Source: Trebouxia sp. TZW2008 (taxonomy: Eukaryota; Chlorophyta; Trebouxiophyceae; Trebouxiales; Trebouxiaceae). Taken from it: a stretch of 64,000 bases of DNA. The stretch is from NCBI GenBank assembly GCA_002118135.1, contig BDIU01000208.1, positions 40,799-104,798 on the forward strand, written 5' to 3'. Shown here one piece after another: positions 36,171 through 47,722 of the stretch. A program made the translations under genes and the position numbers. Within the stretch, counting starts at the first letter, position 1, and each line of letters begins with the position of its first letter. The notes under the pieces are model-generated. The model did no database searches. It worked only from the letters and a program-made list of their open reading frames with translations, and was not told the DNA's origin.

Positions 36171-39100
36171 CTGAGTCTGTTGCCCCTGATGCTGCCAGCA
36201 GCAAGTTGTCAGGCACTGTGACCTTGGTGTTCACCTGCAAAGCCAGACATTGGCGCTGATAATCATGACCGATTGAGTGTGCAAACGCAATGCCAATGCC
36301 AAAGCTGCACAGTGTTGCTTACTGACAGCTCAAAGCACATGCCACTAGACTAAGAAGGCACAGTGATTGTATGCTAGACTGTGACTCATGCTGTGCATCA
36401 CGTTTTCCTCCTTGAAAAGCTGTTCTCACGAGGCCTGAAAGAGCTGCAAAGCAAGCATGGGACTGTGCCATGTTGCATAGCCACACCTTGTACGTTGTCT
36501 GGATGTCAAACACGCAGCCAAATCTGGTTAGCTGTATCACCAGAACAGGCGGAGCAGTGGCTACAACAGTGTGCCTGCGGGCCTTCCTGGCATTTGGGGA
36601 AAGAGCTTTGACCTTGACTAGCTGCTCGCATGGCTCGCACCGTGTATCTAGCTGCTCTGAAGCCAAATCGCTGCTGATCAGCTCCTGCACATGGTCACAA
36701 GATCAGCACAGAGTGAATAAAAAGTGGGCACTTATGATTGTGGGAAAATGAGGCGCTATCTCTCATGTGCAGAAAACAGATGGGCATGTTATGTGGTCTG
36801 TCTGAAGATTGCGCAACAGCTTTGCACTGCACATGCATTCACTCTGTTTGTGTTGTGAGCATTAACTGATGCTTTGGCGTGACAATGCAAATTATGAATT
36901 GCCATCGCCCTAATACATGCAGAAGCAAGTACCAGAAGCGGTTGACCAGGTATGGATGCATGCAGCATAGCAAGCAACAAAGCGCCAAGCTGCCTTTGAA
37001 GTGTTTCATCAATAGTAGACTTTGCTTACTGCAGCACAATGCATACATTTTTGTTATTGTGTAAGTTTTGTGCTGGTGGGAGCGTTGCTTTCAGCACAGC
37101 ATGCACCAAATGCATTGCCCAGCACAAAGGATGCAGCCAGACAGCATGTGCCCAAGCATAGCCATGCAAGTCATGTACGGCAGTTTTAGTGATGTTGCAT
37201 TGTAACAGCATCAAGCATATGCATATTCAGCTTAGATTAGATTCATTTGTCTGCGCTCTACAGCAGCAAGGACAAGCAAGATTGCATCGGACAGCTAATG
37301 ACAGCAAATTCTGTACGAATGAAGTGAAACTGTGAATCCTGAAGGGATTTGATGCTGAGTTCACTGCCTTGTATCATACACCACGTGACAACCACACTGT
37401 AGGTGAGGCAGAATATCACCTGCAAGTTGAGGTGGCGGGCGCTTCCTTTTCCCAGTGCCAGGGACCAATGCGTGAATACATCAGCAGTGGCAAATCCTGA
37501 CTGGCTCTGGTAGCCACAAGGGCACTGCACCACTCTGTCAAAGCGGCCTTGAAAGATGTCCTGCACCGTGTTGCAGCCAACAACTTCCAACTCAGCCTGC
37601 AGGGAAAAGGACACAGCTTGACGGCTTGGTTGTGAACAGATCTGTCGGCAACATCTTGAGTGAAATGGCTGTCTAGCAAGCAAGTCAAGGTGTGGGCAGT
37701 GGCAGATCCTGCCTGGCTTTGTTAGCCACAGGGGCACTGCACCACTCTGTCAAAGCCGCCTTGAAAGATGTCCTGCATTGCACTGCAGCCAAATGTCTCT
37801 AGCTCAGCCTGCAGGGAAACAGACATGTCTCTGGTTGCATACTTGCAAAATGGTTGAGGCAATGTTTTAGGTGGTAGCCACATGGGCAGTGCACACTTCT
37901 GTCAAAGCAGTTATGGAAAATGGCCCGCATCATACTGAAGCAATATACCTCCAGCTCGAACTGTAAGGGCAGAAACAACATGAGTCATCATGTCATTGAA
38001 CACCATTACTGCATGCTTGCTAGGGGGTTGCTAGATTGTTGCACTGAATCCATCACGTGATTGCGGTTGGGTTCCACGACCCTAGATGCATACAGCAGCG
38101 GTCGACTGCTTCAGAAAGGAGTTCTGCTGAGACTTGCCTTGTGGCAATACTGCATGTTTAAGGGCAGAGCGTGAGACAAGCTGAGGCAATTCCCAACTGA
38201 TGCCATGCTCAGTCTACATTGGGACATCTGGGGATTGCTAGCAAAAATGGGAGTCAGACAAAGCTGTGTGTCATGAATCTGATCAGAAGTCTGTAGACCA
38301 GGCAAGGCTTAAGCAGGACTGCATGCGCCCAGGCTTATGACAGCAGCTATGCATATGACATCAGTCTTATCAGCGAGTGACAATACTCTCATATTCAGTG
38401 ACTGATACTTCAAAATAAGAGCGTGTTGCATATTACATGTTGGCGCCAGGGTAATGCATATTTGACAATTTGCACTGCATCTTAGTGGTTCTTACTCTCA
38501 TTGTGATATACATGTTGCATTTTGCATACTTTGCATGGTGTCTCCCTACATATCTTCCAGCAAGATGCACAAGTCACTCACCTGCATGCTCGTCAACAGG
38601 TGCAGCAAGAAGTCTGCAACGTCTTCATGCTGCCCTCCAGTCCAAGGCTTGCCACATGCCTTCCTGAACCTGCACAAAGACAGATCTGTTGGCTGCTGCA
38701 TTAGCGTGCTGTGGTGCTGTTTTGACCACAGGTTGCTTCTGCCTCTTCATGTGTCTAATGCTTCAGCAACAGTAGCAAAGCAAGTCCTATCCTTGAGTGC
38801 TCACAGGCCCTTTTGAAGGTCACATGTAATGGACCAAACATGCAAACCTGCATTGTTGTAGGAACCACAGCAGCAAGGTAGATCTTACTCTGGTGTGTAT
38901 ATAGGCTGCTGTGGATTCCATTTCTGCTTGTTCATGTATCTAGAACATCAGCAATTGCAGCAAGTTGGATCTTACCCCAATGTGCTCAAAGGCCGCTTGG
39001 ATTGCCACATGGACTGCACCAAACACGCCAGACTGGCACTGACACTGACATCCTTGTAGCCAGCTGGCAGCAGCGGCTCTTGCCTGGTGAGCATGAAGTC

Positions 39101-42100
39101 AGCAAATTCGGGCAGCGACACAAGGGCCTGGACTGTAGCATTGATATAGCAGTTGTTTTTCTGCCATATCAGACCCAAACAGCCCTGTAGCAGCAGTAAC
39201 CCAAAGCTATCAGCTGTCGTGCAGCTGGTTTGCAGGCTTTCATTGACTTATACAGTATAAGATGCACGTGATGTGAAGCCATAACCCATGCATGCATTAT
39301 CATTGCCCGAGGTGAATCTTCCTCTTCATGCTGCTGCTACTCACAAAGGCTCCCGTTACAAGACCTAACATCATAGGCTGTTATCTTATCTTGTCATTGT
39401 GATCGGTCAAGCCGGGTAGGCAGTTGATTGCAGTATTGCAAGAGCAGCGCACAGGTCACAGTGATGCATCGCACCAGGATGCTTGCCAAAAGTTGCTGAC
39501 ACATCCATATTTGTGTGGCAAAATGCTAGTGCTTTACCTTGCCGCAAGCCATCGGTACAATCTCAATCTGAGCAGGAGTCATGTTGGCCAGAGCAAGGTG
39601 CTCATCCACCACAGCTGGATGCAGCTGCCCAGACGATGTTGCCTCAGCAGGCTCACTCCCATGTATAGCCTGCATGCAGAACAACAGAGTTAACAGCATG
39701 GTCCACACTGCTGTGGCCTTTGTCACATGTTGTCGCGATGTGGCCTGTTTGTGGCGCCAGGCATGCATGCAAGCACATTGCAGTCACTGCAGGGTTACAT
39801 GACAGACAGACAACCTCAATGTGCTTGCTACAATCTTGGCACGCTGCCAAGGCATGAGTTCTGGTTATTGTTTTCAATACAACATTCCTGTAACGCAAAA
39901 TCTGCAGCAAAAGTCATTGGCAGGTGCCAATCTTACCTTGATTCTGGGACTGCTGACTCCATTCATTGCCCAGCGTGTCCATGACCCCTTACCATATCGC
40001 AGCCCGTTATTGCTGTGATGCTCCTTAGCATTATGGCTGGATGCACTGCTGTGGTGCCTGCAGCATACCTTGTGCATTCAGCCTTGCTGCACTGCACTGT
40101 ACTGCACTGCAAAACTTATTTCGAAGCAACTCCCAATAGCAGGTGGCACAGCCTAAATAAAGTGCACGGGAGTGAGACCATGCCTTGATGTCAATCGCCT
40201 TGACAAGGATCTGAGGCAATGAGGCAGAGTGTGGTATTGGCGTTAAGCAACGTTCCCAGATATGCAGCTTACTTTTTTGTGGCATCACAGATCTTGCCAG
40301 GCCCTCAACTTCCTAGCTAATGATGGAAAATAATGAGGCAATGTATGGCACAGCGCTCCAAATGTGCAAGTTACCTTGTGGCATCACGTGTCTTGCCAGG
40401 CCTTCAACTTCCTAGCTAATGATCAAAGGCAATGCGGCATTGTCATCAAGCAGCGCTTCAGATGTGCAGCTTGTCCTTTGATCACAGCTCTTCAAATCAC
40501 TACTGGATGATTGCAGGCAATGAGGCAGTGTGTGGCATTGGGGTCAAGCAGCCCAATCAAGCAGCTTACCCCTTGACATCACAGCTCTCGCCAGGTCTTC
40601 AATGTCCAAAACAATGATCACAGGCAACGAGGCATTGGTATTGAGCAGCCTGATTAAGCACTCACCCTTTGACATCACAGCTCTCGCCAGGCCAGTTGGC
40701 GTTGAGCCACTTGACAATGCCTCCGCCAAGGGCATCATTGTCATGGGCTTTTACCAACGATTCAAACACCTGCATGCAATAGTTCTCAGATGTCTACTGA
40801 ATTCTATGAGTAACACGAGCACTTGCAGCAAGCTGATGCCATGTCACAAACAACTGCAACCTCTGACTGGTTTCGGAGCCATGCACACCAACTTGTAGAC
40901 CTCTGCTTTGGCTGACACGGGGCTTGGCTACACATGCACATCAGCCATTATGCACAGACTGCCAGCAACGTCTGAAAAGTGCTGCAAGCTGGAAGTGTGG
41001 AAGGAGCTCATGGCTTACCTGTGAAATGTTGAAGTAGATCCAGCCAGCAAGAATCAGCAATAATGCTGCTGCAACCAAGAGGCTGGGCCCCAGCATAGCA
41101 GAGATCCTGCTGACAAGCTGACGAACCACTGACTCAACAGGTCCATGGGCTGTCAGATGGCCTGCTGTCATGGGAAGGGGTGATTCAGTGCTGAGTACAT
41201 GTTTAATGGCTTGCTGCGCAGCCGCAAGCATACTGCGAAGCACCGCTGCAACTGCTGCTGGCCCAGTGCACAGGCTGATATCACAGTTGAGGCCAAGAGC
41301 CTGGTACAACCACCTCGTCTGGCTTTCTGGGCCTGCTATCAGTGCCAAAGCACCGCTGACGCCAGTCTTCACCCACTGTGCAGCAGGCAGCACCCTAGCA
41401 AGCGCTGCACTGAAATTTGGCAACAACGCATGCAGTGATGTGCTGAGGCCTTTAAGGGGCAGCCATTTCCAGTGTGCGTCAGGAAGCACCGTATCAAACG
41501 CTGCACCCGAATCTGCCACCCAACTGCTGTACAGAGGAGTCCTGAAACCTTTGAGAAGCAGCTGAGCGACTCTGACTGCTGTGTTGCCAAAAGCAGCAGC
41601 AGTCCAGACTATAATTGGCACCGCCGCTTTGGCAACAACCCACATTACTGCCTTGCGCAAGCAGAGATGGATTGTCATCTCTGATGGCACAGGCAGCAGG
41701 GCTGCAGGCATCAGGACTGCCAGGAACAGCAGCAGCCACATGAACTGCTGGTGATTGCTGTCAGCTGCACATGCAGTGATGACAACAGGGGAGGTGGTGA
41801 AGCCAGTGGTAGGTGCTGTAGCAGCATAGGCGTGGTCTGTGTTGTCAGTAGTAGGTGCTGCAGCAGCACAGGCATGGTCTGTGCTGTCAGTGATAGGTGC
41901 TGCAGTAGCGCGAGCGTGGCCTGTGCTGATATGGGGCATAGTGTGGCTACTGGCAACAATGTTCACCCTCTCCTGCACCAAGCAAAGCCACTTTGGAGAA
42001 GAGTGCACATACACAAAATATTCTAATTGTATTTGCAGCTTGAGTTGGCCTAATGTGCTGGCGGTTGACAGTTGTGCCAAATATGCCTAGCAACGGGACC

Positions 42101-45100
42101 TGAACTCGAGTCAACAGTTGCGTTAATACTGCTTCATGAGTAGAGCATCATGCCAAGCAGACTGTGTCAACTCACCTTGGCTGGCTCAGAAGCCTCACAC
42201 TTTGCTGCAGGAATGGTTCTTGTACTGATGCTGGCAGTAGAAGTGAGGAGCCCAAACGCTTTGGCTGCTGGTGTTGCACCCCACTGGCAGGCTGGAATGG
42301 CACCATCAATCTTGGGGAGGAACTACATAGCACCCCAACAGGTCAGCATTGGCAGCAACATTAGTAGCAACCGCACCATGCCTTTCAAGCATATCAACTT
42401 GCTGAACACAAAGACACAATGCAAAGACACATAAGGGGCCACAGCAGAAATACTGAAACTGATCGAAAGTCATACAAGCACTATCGACTCTATAAGATGT
42501 CAATGTTCAGATAAGTCAGACAATCTGCTGAAGCAGGACGCTGCTTCATGTCATAAAACAAGCCAGCTGTATGGCGTACAGGAAACAGGGTGAGGCATAC
42601 ATCTTACCTGCCTCGCGTTCAGGCACAGGTGTCAAGACAATCAATCAATCAATGACACTGCTTACCTGACACAGAACCCACACCATCAGCATGGTGGGGA
42701 GCCCCATGAGCAAGCAGCGCCCAAGCATCCCACACACCCACACAGTCGCCTCAGCTGTCAGATCCATACCACCCTCATTGACTGCAACTGCTGTCACGCC
42801 AGTCTTGGAGAACGGACCCGACCACTCAGCAAAGTAGGCCACAACACTATGCTGAACAGCAACAGGGATGCTACCAAATGCTGCAGCTACTGGGCTGCTC
42901 CATAGGCATGCTCGTGTGTCATAGCTGGGGTTGGCTGCATGATAGAATAGCTCCAGCTGACTGCGTGGGCATGACACATACGCCTCCAACATGTCACTCA
43001 CAGCTGTGGTGATCCAAACTGAGCTTAGCCCATATATGTTGGTGCACGGTAGATAGACAGCTGCAGCAAGCTGTTGCAACTCCCCAGGAACCAGCTGATA
43101 CAGAGTGGACCTCAGCAGGCTGGTGCATGTTGCATCAATCCACACTAAGGCTGGCATTGCTGCATGCGTGACACACCAGGCAGCTGCCTTCCACAGGAAC
43201 ATGATGACTGGCCATGCAGAGCGCAGCAGCGTCACAGCTGTGATTGCAGCTGCCAAGCCAAACAGGCCAAAGCATGCCAGGTTGAACGAGTCAAAGTGCG
43301 TGATGACGGCTGATGGCTGAAGAGGCAGGGTGATGGCAACGCTGTGAGGTTCTGGGTTGGCAGCATTGCTCACAGTATCCTGCACAACACAAGAGTCATG
43401 CTCAGAAAACGATCCCCTGGCTGAGTTGCGATGCACATCAAGTCTGCGCTTTTGCTGCTGGCCCTACCATGTCACTGTCGACCAGACCAGACACCCACAA
43501 GTGGTGAGCTCAAGAGGTCCTTTCAGCTGCAAGATTGTTATGCACATCAAATCTATGTTTTGACTGTAGGGCATGCTTTGTCATAGCTTACCAGACAAGC
43601 TGCGATGCAACTGAATTTAAGTGTAAGTTGAGAATGTGGCAAATCTGAAGGCTGACACACCTGATTGAGCATAACTTTTGTGGGCTCTTCAGTCGTCTCT
43701 TCTTCATCAGCGCGGGGCAATGATGGGGCTCTCTTGGGCTCAGCAGGTGTCAGTACACAGGTAACCTGGAAATAGGCAAAGCTGCATTGTGAGGTGATGC
43801 GCATAAAGAAAGTGCGAGCCAGGATGAACATCAGTTTTGTGTGCAGCATTCCATCTGTGTTATGTCAGCGGCTTGTCCTGCAGGGCGCTTGCAAGGCCCA
43901 AACACTGGCCCAAATTAGCTTACAACCCTGATGTGTACCACAGTGGTTTTGCATTGAAACAAGCAACATGTGGTGCCAGCATGATGCCAGCAAGCAATCT
44001 TGCCATCATGGGGTGCTTTGTGTCAAGTGCCAAGCACGTCGGGTCTCCCTGCGCACAAAACGCACCTGCAAGGCAGCTTCCTGTGGTGTTGCCTCCTTGG
44101 TCATGGTGGTGTTGCCCAGCACAGAGTCCACATCATCACTGTCTGACAAAGGATCATCAGGAAGACCATCAGGAACCTGAAGGACAGCTTTCTCTGGTGT
44201 TGACTCCTTGATTGTGGTGGTGTTGACCTGCTTTGAGTCAACACCATCTCCATCACCGTCTGACGAATGCGCATCAGATGGACCACCAGGCACCTGAGGG
44301 ACAGGTGTTTCCCATGTTGCCTTCTTGGTCATGGTGGCGTTGACCGACTCAGACTCTACGTCATCACTGTCTGACAAAGACGCATCAGAAAGACCATCAG
44401 GCACCTGAGAGGCACCTTTCTCTGGTGTTGCCTCCTCAGATATGGTGTTGTTGACTGGCTCAGGCTCTACATCATCGCTGTCTGACACAGGGGCATCAGA
44501 AGGACCATCAGGCACCTGTCCATGCCAAATCCCATTCAGCAACAGGTGTAGATGCAATTGCAGAAATGGGCAATTCAGTGCACAGGTTTGGGTCATCATG
44601 ACGACCCTGTTCACACTGTAAAAATCGGCATAATATTGTAAAGTTTAGCAATCATGCAATCTGATTATAGCATTGACCAAGAGAGCACTTGCATGCAAGG
44701 ACAGTGTTTGAAATGCTGCATGCTGTCCTCAGAGAGAATGGCCGGTGCCAAATGACTCACCACAGGTGAGGTGTCCTGCTCTGGTGAGGCGGTGGCAGCT
44801 TGCACTTCAAACTTGGGCACAAAGGCAACAATCTTGCTGTCTTTGGTGATGAAACCATCGGCCTGCAAAATAGCAGCAATGCTGTCAGTGTCAGAGCCTT
44901 ACAGAGAAGCCAATGTTGGTCTTGACAGTCAATAGTGTCAGGGAGGGGCTTATGGCTTAATTTCCCATTGCAAGACATGCAGCTTACAACAACATACAAA
45001 ACAGTATGTCTTGCATATTTTAGCTGGAGCTGCTCAGGTCAATGCATTGATGTAAATGAGCGCTTGCAGTTGCAGGTGCTGTACCTCCTGAGCACGCAGG

Positions 45101-46081
45101 GATTTGGCCCCTGCCCCTTTGCCTTGTGAAGCCGTCGTCTCATCTGTTGTCACAACCTGTACCAACATGCTGGCAATGAATAAGCCATGGCAAAATGCGT
45201 GGTTTATCAGCATATGGAATGACAAGCTCACCTTTTTTTCAAGAGCTGGTGGTGGCTCATGTGCAGGCTTCTTCGCATCAGCAGCGCTGGGAATCTCTCG
45301 TGTCTGCACAACAGAAACAATGTTGAGCACAGGCTGCTGTGGTAAACCTTGTGGATCAGACTGGCTTGTTTCTGGCCACCAGGGATCTGAGCGAGCTCCT
45401 GTCATGCCGTTTCATAGAGCAAGCGCACCTCATGTAGGGATGAAGCTTCTTCTGTTGTCTCCTCAGCAGGAACTGCTTCTGAAGAAGTATGCTGCAAGGC
45501 AGCCTCAGGTTGATCTATAGCAGCGGGTGGGCTGGGCACAGCAGCAAGCTGCATCTTGGCTGCACCTAGCCGTGGCTTGCGCTTTGGCCGGACCTGCAGC
45601 AACAGAAACATATCCTCAGTCTATGATACATGAGCGCCCAATGCTTCTTCACATTCACGGTGCAGGTCAGTCAAATCTACACGGTCTTAGGTGCAGGCAT
45701 TGTGTTGAATTTGACTTGCCTTTTGCAGCATCACCTTCCACTTTTGCTTCTTGGCTGTTGGGCTTTCTATGACTGATAAAACCTCGTGTGACTTGTCAGG
45801 GGCAGCTGACACCTGCTCATCTGCGGCCTGTGGAACACCAAATACAGCTTTCTTGTGTGCAAGCAGTGCTTAAAGCTGGCCGAGCGCTCATATCGAGACT
45901 GCAATCAGCACTACAAGCTGCAGCATCCAAGCTGGTTGCAGCAGCACACTGGACTCACCCGCCCAAGTTTTCCACCAGGTAATAAACACGACAAGCAGCA
46001 GTAAGTGAACAGCTTCTGCTTGAAGGAAGCAGCTTTGTGCTGCTGCCCTGACTTAGCTGCTTGGCTACGCTGCTTTGCCAT
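35971..46081 (-). CDS. Membrane-embedded ubiquitin-specific protease with acidic repeats
   Basis: Eighteen exons keep phase and give 1385 residues: 45959-46081, 45720-45827, 45429-45593, 45232-45303, 45085-45156, 44761-44862, 44066-44515, 43661-43765, 42666-43379, 41019-41972, 40666-40769, 39937-40057, 39538-39669, 38976-39184, 38582-38669, 37420-37596, 36487-36684 and 35971-36234. The N-terminal ~400 residues are charged and disordered, with four ~37-residue SDSDD repeats. Exons 9 and 10 are related multi-pass membrane blocks. The C-terminal USP domain has the Cys box (KNNCYINATVQAL), the QDAxE-like box (GGQHEDVADFLLHLL), a zinc finger (CPCG, CEPC), the LVIQLTRF block and the His box (GHFWTEC) with WYYCDGTAV. 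Cys, His and Asp are kept, so I expect activity. The second intron is GC-AG (AAG/GCAAGT). Two separate genes remain possible, but no start codon suits a split. Confidence 0.75.
37420..37970 (-). repeat. Triplicated USP zinc-finger exon; two copies look non-functional
   Basis: Exon 37420-37596 (motif FDRVVQCPCGYQSQSG) is preceded by two tandem copies. Copy B, about 37690-37800, is very similar but reads CPCG then TAA where the functional copy has TAC. Copy C, about 37860-37964, is more diverged (FDRSVHCPCGYH) with an acceptor but no evident in-frame donor. Inclusion of B would truncate the protein before the catalytic His. Confidence 0.88.
38700..39030 (-). repeat. Copies of the Cys-box exon donor region
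   Basis: The donor end of exon 38976-39184 has two degenerate downstream copies near 38870-38910 and 38780-38825, at intervals of roughly 100-190 bases. They share cttac(t/c)c..gtg and gctgctgtgg/tgcttctgcc segments. Confidence 0.55.
40190..40710 (-). repeat. About five tandem copies of a USP exon end
   Basis: The end of exon 40666-40769 (plus-strand cacagctctcgccagg) recurs at about 40590, 40480, 40395 and 40300 with a ~95-110 base period, often with a donor-like cttac or ctcac. Only the first copy fits phase with the next exon at 39937-40057. Confidence 0.75.
41019..43379 (-). repeat. Two paralogous membrane-domain exons in tandem
   Basis: Exons 42666-43379 (238 residues) and 41019-41972 (318 residues) are both phase 0-0, and each encodes hydrophobic segments at matching places. 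Compare WKAAAWCVTHAAMPALVWI with RKAVMWVVAKAAVPIIVW, FSKTGVTAVAV with VKTGVSGALAL, and terminal helices ending CQ and SQ. This looks like an old duplication of a whole exon inside the gene. I do not recognise the domain family. Confidence 0.7.
44066..44515 (-). repeat. Four in-frame acidic peptide repeats
   Basis: One exon of 150 codons made only of four units of 37, 37, 39 and 37 residues. Consensus is QVPDGxSDA, then SDSDDV, then VNxT and ATPEK. The SD(S)DD cores are strong casein kinase 2-type sites. The units are diverged at DNA level, so the array is not brand new. Confidence 0.95.
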
Positions 46082-46392
46082 CACTGCAAACAGCTAGTTG
46101 GCGGCAAACGAACACCCTCTCAACCTCCGAAACCCACTGCACCGGCTATGTATCTTGCTCGAATACGAACACAACGCAGAGCGCGGGTAGCAGACCATCT
46201 TGCGCTTGCACGGAACGGGCTTGCTGGGCAAAGGAATCGAGACACGAGTTCGGAATCCAGACGCGCAGCTCCGAAACCATAAGTCTTGCATGCTGTGAAG
46301 CTGCTTCGCGACTCGAATCGCGAGCTGCGCGAGCGACGACAGCAGACCAGGTTTTGCAAGTGCGATCGATATTGTTCTCAGTTCTAGCCACT
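46082..46392. promoter_or_regulatory. Divergent promoter region, USP / nucleoplasmin-like
   Basis: 311 bases between opposing start codons. It is GC-rich with gcgcagctccgaaacca and gaatcgcgagctgcgcgagc patches. A degenerate copy of this region lies at about 47400-47690, directly upstream of the DDB1-like gene, which supports a promoter role for the shared blocks. Confidence 0.6.
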
Positions 46393-46809
46393 ATGTTTTG
46401 GGGTACCGTCATCGACCCTGGTGCACGGGTGGTCATCAACGCTCCGCCTGGAGTGTCTCAGATTCATATCACGAGGGCTCTACCCTATGAGCTGTACAAG
46501 GCCGAAAGACATCGGCTCTTCCTTCATATGCAGAAACTCCCACCGGTGCTCATGTGCAAGGATGCCGATGGCTGCGTGGTAGATATCAAACTGTCCAGAC
46601 ACGATCTCTCGGACGGACCAGTCGTATACCAGACAGAAGCGCAGTGTCATTGGGCTTTGAGTGGCGAGGCCATCGAGGAGTCAGACAACGTCGGTGACCA
46701 GCACAAATTCCAGGAGGGATCCGTCTGGCGAGAAGAAGTAGCATACCTGTGTGCCTTGACGCTGTTGATGACTATCTTGAATAGCGCTTTGCTATTGACG
46801 AGATATTGA
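46393..46809 (+). CDS. Nucleoplasmin-like domain protein (stand-alone)
   Basis: A single open exon of 138 codons beginning MFWGTVIDPG. This start and the pattern HITRALPYELY ... PPVLMCKD ... WALSGEAIEE match the nucleoplasmin-like fold at the N-terminus of plant FKBP43/53 and HD2 histone deacetylases, which forms pentamers and binds histones. No FKBP domain or zinc finger follows. Instead the frame ends in a hydrophobic stretch (YLCALTLLMTILNSALLLTRY), unusual for a nuclear chaperone. The final ~30 codons may be read-through of an unspliced intron with a donor near 46688 (GTCG/GTGACC), but I found no following exon. Confidence 0.55.
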   Translation: MFWGTVIDPGARVVINAPPGVSQIHITRALPYELYKAERHRLFLHMQKLPPVLMCKDADGCVVDIKLSRHDLSDGPVVYQTEAQCHWALSGEAIEESDNVGDQHKFQEGSVWREEVAYLCALTLLMTILNSALLLTRY

Positions 46810-46829
46810 CAGGTGTTTGCTTGACTGAG

Positions 46830-47690
46830 GTCAAGCAACTGTGCTATGCACAGCAGCGGTCTGCATCGTGGCTGCGCCTGGCTGTGGCTCAGGCCTAGGC
46901 TTGGCCTGCAGCAGCAGAAAGCTGTCAACAGACCTTGAGAGTGCCAGTCTGCATCGCCTGATTGCTCAGATTGCTGCAGAGTTGCTGCAAATGGACATCG
47001 GGATCCTACTTTGGCCGTTTGCTTAGTTGGTGACCTGGAAGCAGACTCCCAATATAATGCAATGTTTGCACTGATGAGCAAGCTTTGGAGAATCGCTGGC
47101 TACTTTGGCCATTTAAACCATCTTGAGAAAAAGCTTTCTCAAACCTGAAGCTTTGGGACTGATTGCTGCTCAGGGTGCACTTCAACAAGAACGGCTTGTA
47201 CATGTTCCTCTTCAGCCAGTACAGAAAAGTAGATGGTTCTTCAACAGTATGAAGCCAGTCAAGCAATTCAGGTTACACATAACACTGCAAAGTTGAATCC
47301 AGACGTACACACTGCAGCGCTCTGAGTTCAAGTGTGGTGGCATAGAGAAAGTGTGCAGCTTCTGCTTGAAGGGAGCAGTGATGTGTTGTTGCTCTGATGC
47401 TTGCCCGCGCTGCGATGCCAGTAGTGTTGGCAGCTATTTAGCGGCAAATAAACGATCTCCGCATGTCTAAAAGCGTCTACCATCGTCAAGTATGGCCTCG
47501 AGGCACGAGTAATATTGCCTGTGCAGAAAGCAGACCACTTACCGAGCCCGAACGAACAGAATTTTTTAACTGAGGCACAATGTGCAGCTCCGAAACCAAA
47601 GTCATGCATGCTCTGCTGCGAGCAGCATCACGCTAGACTTCTGCTTCGAGCCAACTGCGGCGTGCGGTTGCTGACAGCAAAGCATGCTGT
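46830..47690. repeat. Decayed ~1.3-kb tandem duplication of the USP 5' end and promoter
   Basis: Segments here match the region about 1.32 kb to the left: 46850-46930 resembles USP exon 3 (45510-45610), 47345-47440 resembles USP exon 1 (46010-46100), and 47500-47640 resembles the divergent promoter and upstream region (46180-46320). The constant offset indicates one tandem event. The USP exon copies are disabled. The copied promoter now faces the DDB1-like gene. Confidence 0.72.
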
Positions 47691-47722
47691 AACCCTGTCG
47701 CTATTGCTCGTTCGCCAAAGAC

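Noticed and set aside
40941..42080. A 379-residue open frame on the minus strand that could be read as a stand-alone membrane protein
   Set aside because: Good splice sites at 41972 and 41019 frame a 318-codon exon with phases matching its neighbours; the extra residues at both ends are intron read-through.
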